Notes: a model not told the origin generated them from the sequence alone. A DNA stretch of 64,000 bases from Candidatus Dormiibacter inghamiae (GCA_016464825.1 JAEKNQ010000040.1:124001-188000); one strand, 5' to 3'; numbered from the stretch's first letter, positions 50,158 to 59,619 are shown. Numbers and translations are program-made.

Positions 50158-51321
50158 ATGCCTGAAGCCGTGATAGTTGCCGCCGGCCGCTCACCCATCG
50201 GCCGTGCCTTCAAGGGCCACCTGGTCGGGATGCGGCCGGACGACCTGGCGGCTCAGGTGACGCTCAAGGTGCTGGAGCAGGTGCCGCAGGTGCAGGCGCC
50301 GATGATCGACGATCTGATCTGTGGCTGCGGCCTGCCGGCCGGGGAGCAGGGGTTCAACCTGGGCCGGGCGGTGAGCGTCCTGGCGCGACTCAACACACCC
50401 GGCACGACTGTGAATCGCTACTGTTCGAGCTCGTTGCAGACCACTCGCATGGCTGCCCACGCTATCCGAGCCGGCGAGGGCGACATCTTTCTGTCGGTGG
50501 GCGTGGAATCGGTTTCGCGCTTCGGCAGCGGCTTCGCGGACAATCCTGACGCGCGCAATCCGTTGCTTATGCCTGGCAACGAAAAGCGCTATCCAGACCT
50601 CTACATCGAGATGGGCCAGACCGCCGAGAACGTCGCCGAGCGGGAGGACGTGAGCCGCGAGGAGATGGACCAATACGCGGCGAAAAGTCAGAACGCGGCT
50701 GTGAAGGCGCGCGATGACGGATTCTTCGCCCACGAGATCGTCCAGGTTCAGCTGCCGGACGGCGATCTGTTCGCAGCTGACGACGGCCCCCGGCCAGGTA
50801 CCACCCCCGAAGTGCTCGCAACGCTGAAATCTGCCTTCCGCGAGAACGGCCGGGTGACGGCCGGGAACTCCTGCCCGCTCAACGACGGAGCGGCTGCTGT
50901 GGTTGTCATGTCAGATGCCAAGGCGAAGGAGCTGGACATCACGCCGCTGGCCCGTATCGTGAGCACGGGCGTGAGCCAGCTGGAGCCTGAATTGATGGGG
51001 CTGGGGCCGATAGGGGCTTCTCGCCAGGCACTGAAGCGGGCGGGCATGTCGATCGAGGACATCGATGTGGTGGAGCTGAACGAGGCCTTTGCGGCCCAGG
51101 TCATCCCAGCGGCCCGGGCGCTGGACGTCGACCCCTTCAGTGCCAAGCTGAACCCGCACGGAGGAGCCATCGCCCTCGGCCATCCCTTCGGCATGACCGG
51201 CGCCCGGATTCTCTGCACCCTGCTCAACGATCTGCGCAGCCTTGACAAGACGTACGGTCTGGAGACCATGTGCGTCGGCGGCGGTCAGGGCATGGCGATG
51301 ATTGTGGAACGCCTGAGCTAG
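50158..51321 (+). CDS. Acetyl-CoA acetyltransferase (thiolase)
   Basis: 387 residues. The active-site Cys lies in NRYCSSSLQT, the second catalytic triad in [12 protein letters not shown], and the C-terminal Cys in [13 protein letters not shown]. The enzyme condenses or cleaves acyl-CoAs; the 3-ketoacyl-CoA type fits equally well. SD AGAGGAGAAAGGA lies 8 bases before the ATG. Its last ~240 coding bases and the following start of the next gene are duplicated at 52.84-53.11 kb. Confidence 0.9.
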   Translation: MPEAVIVAAGRSPIGRAFKGHLVGMRPDDLAAQVTLKVLEQVPQVQAPMIDDLICGCGLPAGEQGFNLGRAVSVLARLNTPGTTVNRYCSSSLQTTRMAAHAIRAGEGDIFLSVGVESVSRFGSGFADNPDARNPLLMPGNEKRYPDLYIEMGQTAENVAEREDVSREEMDQYAAKSQNAAVKARDDGFFAHEIVQVQLPDGDLFAADDGPRPGTTPEVLATLKSAFRENGRVTAGNSCPLNDGAAAVVVMSDAKAKELDITPLARIVSTGVSQLEPELMGLGPIGASRQALKRAGMSIEDIDVVELNEAFAAQVIPAARALDVDPFSAKLNPHGGAIALGHPFGMTGARILCTLLNDLRSLDKTYGLETMCVGGGQGMAMIVERLS

Positions 51322-51327
51322 GCCTCG

Positions 51328-51702
51328 GTGCCTTTACCCAAGCGCCTGGCCCGCTTCAACCGCCGGGTGACCAACCGCGTCCTGGGCCCGCTGGCGGTTC
51401 GGACACCCTGGTTTGGCTTGGTCGGCCACCGCGGCCGCCGCTCGGGGCAGCTCCACTGGACGCCTGTCAACGTTTTTGCGATTCCTGAGGGATATGTGAT
51501 AGCTCTCACTTATGGGCGGGTGAGTCAGTGGCCGAAGAACGTGCTGGCGGCTGGCAGTCTCGAGTTGCGAACCTATCGGGGCTCCTTGCGCCTGGGCGGA
51601 ACGAGGCTGGTTCGAGATCCTAACCTGACACTGGTGCCGCTGCCGGTCCGGCTGGTTCTGCGCGCCCTGAAGGTGGACGAATTCGTCTTCGCCTGGCCGT
51701 AG
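51328..51702 (+). CDS. DUF385/F420-binding deazaflavin-dependent nitroreductase family protein
   Basis: 124 residues, GTG start 4 bases after the thiolase stop. RTPWFGLVGHRGRRSGQLHWTPVNVFAIPEGYVIA is the DUF385/Ddn motif that binds the deazaflavin cofactor F420 or a quinone. It is compact, with a split beta-barrel. The substrate is unknown. It is immediately coupled to the thiolase. Confidence 0.75.
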   Translation: MPLPKRLARFNRRVTNRVLGPLAVRTPWFGLVGHRGRRSGQLHWTPVNVFAIPEGYVIALTYGRVSQWPKNVLAAGSLELRTYRGSLRLGGTRLVRDPNLTLVPLPVRLVLRALKVDEFVFAWP

Positions 51703-51830
51703 CGGCCTCGGTGCCGCGAGGGAATGTTTGGTCAGCCGATCCTCCTGGACGTGGGCCCTTAGCGCGCCTGGGAACAGCTAGAATCGGCGCGAGTTTCTTC
51801 AACCATCGTGAGTAATAAGGGGGCTGCGGG

Positions 51831-52766
51831 ATGGCAGGCGCAACAGGAGCCGGTGATGATTTCGAAGTCGGACGTACTAACGCGAGCGAGGAACGCAGCC
51901 TGCTCGTCGCCATCAGCGGTGATCCAGATGGCTATCAGACGGACTTTGTCCTTGATGTTTCAATCGAGGGTAATCAGGTCCTGACGAAGAACCCGGATGG
52001 TGTCGATGCGATTCATGCCACGGGCACTGTGAGTCTTCCGACGGGAGGCGCCATCGGAACCATTCCGGAGGGAAACGGCATAGTCGGCCGTGGACTCAAC
52101 GGATTGGTGGGATACGTGCATGCGGCGCCGCGGAACCGCAACGACGAGAGGAATGTCAATGCCGGCGCGCTCGGCGTCGGCGGCAGCGCGTCTCCTGGCC
52201 TCTTCGGGCGTGGCGTGATAGGTGTGATCGGCTACCCGGACGGCGTGCCGCGCGACCCGACCTGGGAGGGAGCAGATACTGCCGCCGTGGCCGGTAACGG
52301 CGGCAACGCGGCGATCGGTTTACGGGGCACGGGCGGCAACGGTGGCGTGAAGGGTGAAAGCGCGCAGAGCGTCGGCGTCCAAGGCATCAGTGAGCTGTCT
52401 CCTGGTGTCAATGGCACCAGCACCGAAGGCATCGGAGTCATCGGCACCAGCCAGCGCGGCCCTGGAGTTCACGGAATCTCCTCGGAAGACAACGGGGGTG
52501 TTTTCCAGTCAAGACATGCGGCCCAGGTGTTTCTCATACCGACTGACGTCGGTCCCCTGAAAGCGCCGTCCCCGATCACTCCGCTGGCGATCAACGTCAC
52601 GCCTGACGAGGGGCCCCCACCGCTTCCGAGGCGCGGCCGCGGAGGCCAGCTGATGGCGGTGAGGGACAAGCAGGGTGCCTCCACCCTCTGGTTCTGTGTG
52701 AAGGATGGACCGCCTGCCCGCTGGACGCAGGTGCTCTTGGGAAATGAGTTCAACGGCACTGGATGA
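51831..52766 (+). CDS. Glycine-repeat protein, beta-helix/tail-fibre-like, function unknown
   Basis: 311 residues. The middle (about 70-230) is full of short G-x-x-G motifs: GAIGTIPEGNGIVGRGLNG, GLRGTGGNGGVKGESAQSV, GVQGISELSPGVNGTSTEGI. Such GVxG-type tandem units form beta-helical stalks or fibres in tail fibres and related surface proteins. The N and C termini are non-repetitive. No signal peptide is seen. A TAGAAT box lies about 47 bases before the ATG (51779-51784). The gene sits between the thiolase/DUF385 pair and the duplicated thiolase tail. Not recognised further. Confidence 0.6.
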   Translation: MAGATGAGDDFEVGRTNASEERSLLVAISGDPDGYQTDFVLDVSIEGNQVLTKNPDGVDAIHATGTVSLPTGGAIGTIPEGNGIVGRGLNGLVGYVHAAPRNRNDERNVNAGALGVGGSASPGLFGRGVIGVIGYPDGVPRDPTWEGADTAAVAGNGGNAAIGLRGTGGNGGVKGESAQSVGVQGISELSPGVNGTSTEGIGVIGTSQRGPGVHGISSEDNGGVFQSRHAAQVFLIPTDVGPLKAPSPITPLAINVTPDEGPPPLPRRGRGGQLMAVRDKQGASTLWFCVKDGPPARWTQVLLGNEFNGTG

Positions 52767-52842
52767 GTCTGTCTGGTCCTCGAGCGGCCCAGGCCGGACA
52801 CCTCAGTTGCTGCGCGCCTTGAAGGCGGACAGGGTCGGCCGT

Positions 52843-53078
52843 GCCTTTGCGGCCCAGGTCATCCCAGCGACGCGGGCTCTGGACTTCGACCCCTCAGCCC
52901 CAAGCTGAACCCGCAGGGAGGTGCCATCGCCCTCGGCCACCCCTTCGGCATGACCGGCGCCCGAATTCTGTGCACGCTGCTCAACGATCTGCGCAGCCGT
53001 GATCGGTCGTACGGTCTGGAGACCATGTGCGTGGGCGGCGGTCAGGGCATGGCGATGATAGCGGAGCGCGTGAGCTAG
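52843..53078 (+). pseudogene. Duplicated, frameshifted 3' end of the thiolase gene
   Basis: Bases 52843-53114 match 51084-51355 closely, covering the last ~79 codons of the thiolase, its stop and the start region of the DUF385 gene. The copy has one base missing in the segment before AAGCTGAAC, so the reading frame is lost and the protein ends after FDPSAPS. In the correct frame it still encodes [20 protein letters not shown] and [15 protein letters not shown]. It cannot make a thiolase. Confidence 0.85.
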
Positions 53079-53173
53079 GCCTCGGTGCCTTTTACCCAAG
53101 CGCCGGGCCCGCTGCTCCGGAGTAGGCTGGCCGGGCAGGCAGTCGGAGCAGACGCGAAGGAGAACGCAAGCAG

Positions 53174-53641
53174 GTGGAAACCCAGGCGCCGCAGCAAGTC
53201 AACAGCCATGCTCATCCCCGGTTACTTGAACGCCACCACGAAAAGCCGCCGCTGAGCTCCGACGAAGCCGTGGGTTTCAACGGGCGCCTGGGGGCGTTGA
53301 TCACAAAGGGGGTGGGAACGATGTGGGCCTTCTACGCCGCTGCCCTCTTCATGGCCGTCTGGATGGCCGCCGCACTGTTTGGCCCGCTCCGGGCGATCGA
53401 TCCCTATCCCTTCTCCTTCCTGCTCTTTCTGGGCAACATAGTGCAGCTGCTCCTGATGTTCGTGATCATGGTTGGGCAGCAGGTCCTGGGGGCGGCCAAT
53501 GACAAGCGCGCGGTGCAGACGTACAAGGATGCCGAAGCGATCCTGCGCGAGTGCCTTCTGCTCCAAAAACATCTGGCGGACCAGGATCAGATCCTGCAGG
53601 AGGTCATGGCCCAGGTCCGACCGCCCGCCCAGCGCGGCTGA
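53174..53641 (+). CDS. DUF1003 membrane protein
   Basis: 155 residues, GTG start with GAAGGAG upstream. Two membrane segments (MWAFYAAALFMAVWMAAALFG and NIVQLLLMFVIMVGQQVLG) separated by DPYPFSFLLF, then a helical tail NDKRAVQTYKDAEAILRECLLLQKHL; this is the DUF1003 layout. Function unknown; many family members sit near stress or transport genes. Confidence 0.8.
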   Translation: METQAPQQVNSHAHPRLLERHHEKPPLSSDEAVGFNGRLGALITKGVGTMWAFYAAALFMAVWMAAALFGPLRAIDPYPFSFLLFLGNIVQLLLMFVIMVGQQVLGAANDKRAVQTYKDAEAILRECLLLQKHLADQDQILQEVMAQVRPPAQRG

Positions 53642-53804
53642 GCCGGGTCTCCCGGAGAGAACCGACACGACAGTCGATTCGCTCGGCGGGCTGAGGGTAG
53701 TGGTAGGCCGCGCTGAACCGGGCCTGCCAGTGACGCCGGCCAATTGCCGACGCGCCGGCAGACACCAGTGGAGCCGCCGGTGAACCAGCGCGGAACCTAC
53801 TCGT

Positions 53805-53960
53805 CTAGATGCGGCCCCCGGTCCCTCGGGAGAGGCGGGCCTCCTCATCGGCGCTGAAGCTGCCGAGCGAAACCCAGCGCTTCAAGGCGGGGCGCAAGCG
53901 CTCCGGCAAACCAACGCTGGCCCGCCGCCAGATGACCTCGGGGAGTGTTACTTCGATCAT
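53805..53960 (-). CDS. Small 51-residue protein divergent from the CGNR regulator
   Basis: ATG at 53960 on the minus strand, preceded by GGAGGAACAACACA (strong SD). The product begins MIEVTLPEVIWRRASVGLPE and continues with the helical KRWVSLGSFSADEEARLSRG. No match is known to me. It is divergent from the CGNR gene over a 100-base gap containing a palindromic operator, so the two are probably co-regulated. Confidence 0.55.
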   Translation of the reverse strand: MIEVTLPEVIWRRASVGLPERLRPALKRWVSLGSFSADEEARLSRGTGGRI

Positions 53961-53998
53961 TGTGTTGTTCCTCCGCTAACCGTCGTATGGGGCACGAT

Positions 53999-54011
53999 GG
54001 TTATTATAACC
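53999..54011. promoter_or_regulatory. Palindromic operator (GGTTAT-T-ATAACC)
   Basis: GGTTATTATAACC is a perfect 6-bp palindrome around one base, midway between the divergent 51-residue gene and the CGNR gene. On the minus strand it contains TATAAT, a consensus -10 box for the small gene. Confidence 0.55.
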
Positions 54012-54063
54012 TACAAATGGGTTTGGCTGGTGATGTGCGGTGGTAAGCTTGCCGGCAGACATA

Positions 54064-54633
54064 ATGGCCACACCTGTAGAACCCGAGGCGGCCGGCTTTG
54101 TGGCAGCTTTCGTGAACACGCTTGATCGGGAGGAGGGGCGGGACGAGCTGGCGACCCCCCGCGAGCTGGCCGCCTGGTTCCGCGCCCGGGGCTTGCTCGC
54201 CGCTGAGGTGAGGACAAGCGCTGCTGACGTCAACCGGACGGCTGAGCTCCGAGAAGGCCTGCGCGAACTGCTGCTCGCGAACAACGGGGCCGGGGAGGTG
54301 GCCCTCGACCTCAGCGCCCTCAACCGATACGTCGACGACTCTTGCGCCCGTTTCCAGCTGCGCTTTGAGGGCGATGATTGGGTTCTGAGGCCGCTGGCCG
54401 AGGGATTCGACGCGACCTTGGCGCAGATCCTGCTGGCGGTCGGACAGTCTGTTGCGGACGGCAGCTGGGCGCGACTCAAGGCCTGCGCCGACGAAGGTTG
54501 CCAGTGGGTGTTCTTTGACCAGTCCCGAAACCGTGCAGGCCACTGGTGCAGCATGGGCAGCTGCGGCAATCGGGCCAAGGCCCGACAGTTCCGCGCCCGC
54601 CGGCGCGCTCAGGCGGCGCCACTCAGTAGTTAG
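54064..54633 (+). CDS. CGNR zinc-finger protein (probable transcriptional regulator)
   Basis: 189 residues from ATG at 54064. An N-terminal ABATE domain (AAFVNTLDREEGRDELATPRELAAWF) is followed by a C-terminal CGNR zinc finger (LKACADEGCQWVFFDQSRN, GHWCSMGSCGNRAKARQFRAR), its four Cys in the pattern C-x4-C-x15-C-x4-C. These are usually repressors or stress-linked regulators acting on a neighbouring gene. A longer start at 54040 is possible. The palindrome in the divergent promoter is the natural candidate binding site. Confidence 0.82.
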   Translation: MATPVEPEAAGFVAAFVNTLDREEGRDELATPRELAAWFRARGLLAAEVRTSAADVNRTAELREGLRELLLANNGAGEVALDLSALNRYVDDSCARFQLRFEGDDWVLRPLAEGFDATLAQILLAVGQSVADGSWARLKACADEGCQWVFFDQSRNRAGHWCSMGSCGNRAKARQFRARRRAQAAPLSS

Positions 54634-54692
54634 ATTCGCTTTGTGGCCCGGGACCTAGATTCCTCGCATCTGCGGTCCCTGATCGGGCGCCC

Positions 54693-55427
54693 TTGAACGC
54701 GGCCCCAGTGCCAGGCTCGGGCAGTCGGAGCCTGCGAGCTGTCACCTTCGACTTCTGGGACACGCTGATGCAGCAGGTGCCTGCCCTCCAGCTTCGGGCC
54801 GCGGCGGTGGCCAAGCACTTGGGGATCGAGGAGGTTGCCGTCGCCGGGGCAATCGAGGACGCCTTCGTGCTGCAGACCGAGACGTGGCGGTCGGGCCGCG
54901 AGTTCGGCCTCAAAGGACTCGTCCAGCACTTGAGCCGGCAATTCCAAGTCAGCTCGCCGGCGGGGCTGCGCTCGGTCATCGCGGCGCCCCACTTACTGGC
55001 GGCCAGTCGACCGGCCCCCCATGCCGCCGAGACTCTGGCGGAGCTCAGAGCGGCGGGGCTCCGCCTCGGCATCGTGAGCGACACAGGGTTCTCGCCGGGC
55101 AGCACTCTGCGCCAGCTGCTGGCGGAGCATTGTCTGCTGGATCATTTCCAGCCTTCGGCGCTGGCCTTCTCCGACGAGGTGGGCGTGCCCAAACCGGCGG
55201 CCAAGATCTTCCAGGTCGCTCTGACCGGACTTGACACCCGGCCGGAGGAAACTGCTCATATCGGCGATCTACGCTGTACCGACGTGGCGGGCGCCCGCGC
55301 TCTCGGCATGATCACAGTTCGCTACCGCGGCTGCCACGACGACCTGGCGGGCGCTGAGGCGGACATGGTGGTGGACGATTTGAGCGAGCTACCTTCACTG
55401 CTTCTGCCAGCCGTTAGAGGCAACTAG
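54693..55427 (+). CDS. HAD-superfamily hydrolase
   Basis: 244 residues with TTG start. Motif I is VTFDFWDTL (nucleophile Asp), motif II GIVSDTG, motif III lysine in PKPAAKIF, and motif IV IGDLRCTDVAGARALG. The cap is about 80 residues of helices. It is a phosphatase of unknown substrate. No good SD for the TTG; the start could be a little further in. Confidence 0.82.
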   Translation: MNAAPVPGSGSRSLRAVTFDFWDTLMQQVPALQLRAAAVAKHLGIEEVAVAGAIEDAFVLQTETWRSGREFGLKGLVQHLSRQFQVSSPAGLRSVIAAPHLLAASRPAPHAAETLAELRAAGLRLGIVSDTGFSPGSTLRQLLAEHCLLDHFQPSALAFSDEVGVPKPAAKIFQVALTGLDTRPEETAHIGDLRCTDVAGARALGMITVRYRGCHDDLAGAEADMVVDDLSELPSLLLPAVRGN

Positions 55428-55430
55428 ACT
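55425..55430 (+). promoter_or_regulatory. Leaderless -10 box (TAGACT)
   Basis: TAGACT ends 7 bases before the GTG at 55438, at the head of the DUF4129-MoxR-DUF58 cluster; it overlaps the stop codon of the HAD gene. Confidence 0.5.
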
Positions 55431-55437
55431 CAGCGCG

Positions 55438-56286
55438 GTGAGCTCTTCTGAGCTGCGGCGGCGGTGGCCCGCTGTGGCCGGTCTGGCGGTGCTGCTGCTC
55501 TTGGTAGGGCTGGCCAGCCGCCCGGACGGCCTGAACCCCGCGCCGGTGGGAGCGCGCGTCGGCGGCCTGGTGGTGGACACTGCCTTTTACCTCCTGCTCG
55601 TGCTTCTGCCGCTGGGCTTGGCAGGACTCATCTGGCTGCTCTACACGCGGCCGGACGAAGCGCCCCTGCAGTTGGAGCGGCAACGCCGCCACTGGTTGCT
55701 CCCGATTCTCAGCGGTCTCGCTCTGGTGGCCATCCTCTGGCTGCGGCCGGGCCGGTTGTTTCATCTGCCCGGCTTGTTAGGCGCCGGCGGAGCCGGGCTG
55801 TTCGGCGGGTCAACGGGAACGGCGCTGGGCGGTCAGGGAGGGGGCGGATTCGACTGGCCTGCCGCGCTCATCGCGGCGGGCGTCATAACAGTCTCCGGCT
55901 ACCTGGCCTGTCGAGCCCTCAGGACGCCCCCGGTGCCCGCACCTCGCGCAGCCGAGGCTGTATACCAGGCGCTGAGCGATGCGCTGGGGCTGAGCGACGA
56001 TGGCGCCGAGAGTGCGGATCCCCGCACAGCTGTGATCCGGGCCTGGATCAGCGTGGAAGCCGTCTTTCGCGCCCATGGCGTTCCGCGCCGGCCCTCTGAA
56101 GCGCCGTTTGAATACGCCCGCCGGGCGCCGGCGCGGGCGGGGGTCAGCGCGGCGCCGCTGGAGCGGCTGGCCGAGCTTTACGAGTGGGCGCGGTTCTCGA
56201 CTCACGACGTGAGTGACGACATGGGTGTCCGCGCCGTGGCCGGGCTGCGCTCGATCCGGGAGGACTTGGTCAGTGCGGCGGTCTGA
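55438..56286 (+). CDS. DUF4129-domain membrane protein
   Basis: 282 residues, GTG start. Hydrophobic segments at the N terminus (WPAVAGLAVLLLLVGL), VDTAFYLLLVLLPLGLAGLIWLLY, LLPILSGLALVAILWL and near 140-157 precede a cytosolic C-terminal DUF4129 domain with AVIRAWISVEAVFRAHGVPRRPSEAPFEYARRA and LYEWARFS. Members sit with MoxR and DUF58 genes, as here, and are thought to belong to a membrane-associated chaperone/complex-assembly system. Confidence 0.85.
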   Translation: MSSSELRRRWPAVAGLAVLLLLVGLASRPDGLNPAPVGARVGGLVVDTAFYLLLVLLPLGLAGLIWLLYTRPDEAPLQLERQRRHWLLPILSGLALVAILWLRPGRLFHLPGLLGAGGAGLFGGSTGTALGGQGGGGFDWPAALIAAGVITVSGYLACRALRTPPVPAPRAAEAVYQALSDALGLSDDGAESADPRTAVIRAWISVEAVFRAHGVPRRPSEAPFEYARRAPARAGVSAAPLERLAELYEWARFSTHDVSDDMGVRAVAGLRSIREDLVSAAV

Positions 56287-56800
56287 CAGCGGCATGCGGA
56301 GGCTCTGGGGCCTCCTGGCCACGGCCCTGCTCATCACCATCGTGGTAGGGGCCGCCGAAGCGGCAGGAGCTCCTTACGGCGGGGTGTTGATCAGGCTCTG
56401 GCTGGTAGCCCTCGGCGGCCTGGCCGTCTGGGCTCTCGCGAGCGCGGCCGTCGGGGGCTGGACCTACGCCGATCCACCGCGGCGCCGCTTCTTCCGGCCG
56501 CGGCCGAACCTGCAGCAGGTGCCTGATCTGGTCTCTCTGGAGCACGCAATCGAGTTCTCGCGCGCGACCGCTTTCGACTTCCACTACCGCCTGCGGCCGA
56601 GACTTATGACGCTGGCCCAAGAGCGTTTCGCCGCGCAGGGTCTGGATCCTCGGACACGGCTCGCCGCCTGCAAGGCGCTGGTCGGCAACGAGGCGTGGGA
56701 GATACTGCGGCCGGACGTGCAGCCGCCGCCCCGGCGGGGTGAGCGGGGCATCCCCTTGAACACACTCCGGCGAGTGGTGGAGCGGCTCGATGCCATCTGA
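56273..56800 (+). CDS. Membrane protein of the MoxR-DUF58 cluster
   Basis: 175 residues from the GTG at 56273 (GGGAGG 9 bases upstream), overlapping the DUF4129 gene by 14 bases. Two membrane segments ([19 protein letters not shown] and [19 protein letters not shown]) are followed by a cytosolic, basic domain with [23 protein letters not shown]. Not recognised as a named family. It is 11 bases overlapped with the MoxR gene. Confidence 0.7.
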   Translation: MRRSDSGMRRLWGLLATALLITIVVGAAEAAGAPYGGVLIRLWLVALGGLAVWALASAAVGGWTYADPPRRRFFRPRPNLQQVPDLVSLEHAIEFSRATAFDFHYRLRPRLMTLAQERFAAQGLDPRTRLAACKALVGNEAWEILRPDVQPPPRRGERGIPLNTLRRVVERLDAI

Positions 56801-57761
56801 GCCCGCGCGGCTCCCGAGCTTTGAGGGGACCGAGCTGGCGAGCCGGATCCTTGACGCAGTCCAGCTGTCGGTCGTGGGCAAGCGGCAGGCGTTGGAGCTG
56901 ATGCTGCTGGGACTGCTCACTGGCGGGCACGTGCTGATCGAGGACTTTCCAGGACTGGCGAAGACGCTCATGGCGCGCTCTCTGGCCCAGGTGCTCGGAG
57001 TTCAATTCAAGCGCGTTCAGTTCACGCCCGACCTGATGCCCTCCGATGTTACAGGCTCCACGATCTTCAATCCCCAGACTCTGCAGTTCGAGTTCCGGCC
57101 GGGACCAATCTTCACCAACATCCTGCTGGCGGACGAGATCAACCGGGCGCCGGCCAAGACGCAGGCGGCTCTGCTCGAGGCGATGCAGGAGGGGCAGGTC
57201 ACGGTTGACGGCCGTTCGCATCCCCTGCCCGAGCTCTTCACAGTGCTGGCGACGCAGAACCCGATCGAGTACGAGGGAACCTATCCGCTGCCCGAGGCCC
57301 AGCTGGATCGCTTCCTACTCCGCGTCGCCGTCGGCTATCCGACACCGGAGGAGGAGCTGGAGGTGCTGACGAGGCGGATCGAGCGCCGCCGGGATGAGCT
57401 GCCGCTGGACGCGATCACCGGCCAGGTTCAGGTGCTGGCCCTCCGCGACGTGATCGAGCGCGTGCACATCGACCAAGGGCTGAGCCGCTATGTCGTCGAG
57501 CTGGTGGGCGCCACCCGAGCCAGCCCCAGGCTGCAGGTGGGGGCCAGCCCGCGTGGTTCCCTGGCTCTGCTGAAGCTGTCCCGCGGCCTGGCTTTGCTGC
57601 GGGGGCGCGACTTCGTGGTCCCGGAGGACGTGAAAGCGCTGGCGGTGCCGGCCCTGGCTCACCGGCTCACCTTGAAGCCGGAGCTGTGGGTCCAGCGGCT
57701 GCAGCCGGAAGACGTGGTCCGCGAGTGTCTGGACAGCGTGCCGGCGCCGCCTCCCGATTGA
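56790..57761 (+). CDS. MoxR-family AAA+ ATPase
   Basis: 323 residues. Walker A is [19 protein letters not shown], Walker [12 protein letters not shown], sensor regions [25 protein letters not shown]-terminal [20 protein letters not shown]. MoxR ATPases assemble or activate partner complexes, usually with DUF58 and VWA proteins. ATG at 56790. Confidence 0.93.
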   Translation: MPSEPARLPSFEGTELASRILDAVQLSVVGKRQALELMLLGLLTGGHVLIEDFPGLAKTLMARSLAQVLGVQFKRVQFTPDLMPSDVTGSTIFNPQTLQFEFRPGPIFTNILLADEINRAPAKTQAALLEAMQEGQVTVDGRSHPLPELFTVLATQNPIEYEGTYPLPEAQLDRFLLRVAVGYPTPEEELEVLTRRIERRRDELPLDAITGQVQVLALRDVIERVHIDQGLSRYVVELVGATRASPRLQVGASPRGSLALLKLSRGLALLRGRDFVVPEDVKALAVPALAHRLTLKPELWVQRLQPEDVVRECLDSVPAPPPD

Positions 57762-59047
57762 GCCGGCCGGCCGCCCGCGTCGTCGCTTCACGGCGGCTGG
57801 CCGTCTACCTCGGCATCGGCGCGGCCGGCCTGCTGACCGCCGTTCTCTTCGGCCGGCCGGAAGCTGTGGCTGTAGTGGTCCCGCTGTTGCTGCTACCTGC
57901 GCTGGGTCTGGCGGCAGCGGGTTCGCCCGAGCTGAGCATCTCCATCGGCCAGGCGCGCGAGCGGGCGATCGAGGGCAGTGAGGTGGCGCTGTCGGTGTCC
58001 CTGCAAGCCAGCCGGCCGCTGTGGGGCCTCCGGTTGGAGATCCGCCCAGGTCGAGAGGTGACGGCCCGACCTTTGGGCCCGTCGGTGAGCGAGCTGCGGC
58101 CCGGAGCGGCGGCTGATCTTCACTGGGCGCTCAGCTGCCGGCGCTGGGGGGGCCGGCGGGGCGGCACCCTCAACGTCTCAGCCCAGGATCGGTTGGGTCT
58201 GTTCAGCTACCACTGGGCAGATCAGCGATTGCCAGGACTTCGCATCTATCCCGCCGCCGACAAGCTGCGGCGGCTCATCCCGGCGGCGCGGCCGCAGATG
58301 TCTGCCGGCGACGACGTTTCCAACCTGCGGGGCGACGGCATCGAGTTCGGCGGCATCCGCCAGTTTCTGCCCGGGGACCGGGTCCGGCACGTCAACTGGC
58401 GGGCAACTGCACGCCGGGGAACACTGCAGGTGAACGAGCTCAGACCGGAGAGAAACGCTGACGTGGTCATCTTCCTCGACACCTTCACGGAGCTGGAGCT
58501 AGGAAAAGAAAACAGCCTGGATCGCGCAGTCAGAGCGGCCGGCTCGATCGCCGGCGCCTACCTGCGCAGCCGCGATCGCGTGGGCCTGATCGGCTTCGGC
58601 GGCACGCTGCGCTGGCTGGCTCCGGGGTTGGGGGAGCGGCAGGCCTATCGAATAGCCGATTCGCTGATCGAGAGCGAGGTGATCTTCAGCTATGCCTGGA
58701 AGGGGCTCGAGGTCATCCCGCCGCGCACGCTGCCGCCCGGAGCGCTTGTGGTCGCGGTCACTCCCCTGCTGGATGAGAGAAGCCTGCGGGCGCTGTTGGA
58801 TCTGGGTGGCCGGGGCCACGACCTGGTGGTCGTGGAGGTGTCCCCGCTCGACTTTCTGCCACCTGCCCAGGACGAACCCGCGTTTTTGGCCAGGCGTCTG
58901 TGGGAGATGGAGCGGCAGGCGCTGCGCACGCGCTTTGTCAGCGTGGGCGTGCCTGTCGTGCGCTGGGACGCCGGTCTGCCACTGGCGGCGCCGCTGCTTG
59001 CCGCTTCTCGCTTCCGCCGGGAGCGGCGGCTGGTGGCGCCGAGGTGA
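57758..59047 (+). CDS. DUF58 / VWA-like protein
   Basis: 429 residues from the TTG at 57758, which overlaps the stop of the MoxR gene. Hydrophobic N-terminal helices ([38 protein letters not shown]) precede the conserved DUF58 signature [38 protein letters not shown] and a VWA-like DTFTELELG segment. It is the partner of MoxR in this cluster. Confidence 0.87.
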   Translation: MSRPAARVVASRRLAVYLGIGAAGLLTAVLFGRPEAVAVVVPLLLLPALGLAAAGSPELSISIGQARERAIEGSEVALSVSLQASRPLWGLRLEIRPGREVTARPLGPSVSELRPGAAADLHWALSCRRWGGRRGGTLNVSAQDRLGLFSYHWADQRLPGLRIYPAADKLRRLIPAARPQMSAGDDVSNLRGDGIEFGGIRQFLPGDRVRHVNWRATARRGTLQVNELRPERNADVVIFLDTFTELELGKENSLDRAVRAAGSIAGAYLRSRDRVGLIGFGGTLRWLAPGLGERQAYRIADSLIESEVIFSYAWKGLEVIPPRTLPPGALVVAVTPLLDERSLRALLDLGGRGHDLVVVEVSPLDFLPPAQDEPAFLARRLWEMERQALRTRFVSVGVPVVRWDAGLPLAAPLLAASRFRRERRLVAPR

Positions 59048-59562
59048 GCCGCTGGCAGCTCTCGGCGCTGGCGGGCGCACTTCTCCTGGGCGCGGCCCTG
59101 ACTCTGCTGCCGGTGTCTCTGGGCGCATTGTCGCCCGCAGTGGCTGTCTTCTGCGGCGGGCCGGCGCTGTTCTTCTTCGCCCTGGCGATGAGCAGGGTCT
59201 GGCCTGCCGGCCTCTGGCTCGCTCTTGTGCTGCTGGCCACCGAGCAGCTCCTGGCCACCGTGCTGAGTGATGCGGTCGCCGTCGACGCGCCGCTACGGGG
59301 CGCCGCTCTGCTCTGGTTCGCCGAGCTGGCCTGGCTGGCCGGCCAGCCGCCGGGCCTGCCGCCGCCTCGCGCCCAACTGCTGGCTGTGGCGATGGTGGGA
59401 CTGGTCGGAGCAGCCCTGGGCTGGTTGGTGCTGGCCATGGCCAGCGTGCCGGTGGCCGGCGGCCCAGGGCTCACAGGTGCCGGCGTGGTCGCAGTGGTGG
59501 CCGTCTTCGCAGCCTTCCTGTGGCTCAACCGGAGCAGCCGGCCGCCCCAGGCGGACGGCTGA
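59044..59562 (+). CDS. Small integral membrane protein at the end of the MoxR cluster
   Basis: 172 residues, five hydrophobic segments, GTG start overlapping the DUF58 stop. No motifs beyond the helices are recognised. It shares the operon with MoxR and DUF58, so it is probably another membrane component of that system. Confidence 0.7.
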   Translation: MSRWQLSALAGALLLGAALTLLPVSLGALSPAVAVFCGGPALFFFALAMSRVWPAGLWLALVLLATEQLLATVLSDAVAVDAPLRGAALLWFAELAWLAGQPPGLPPPRAQLLAVAMVGLVGAALGWLVLAMASVPVAGGPGLTGAGVVAVVAVFAAFLWLNRSSRPPQADG

Positions 59563-59619
59563 CCTGGCTGGACCGTGTGCAGGACGTTTTCGCCAGCTTC
59601 GGCCGCATACTCAGCAGCC

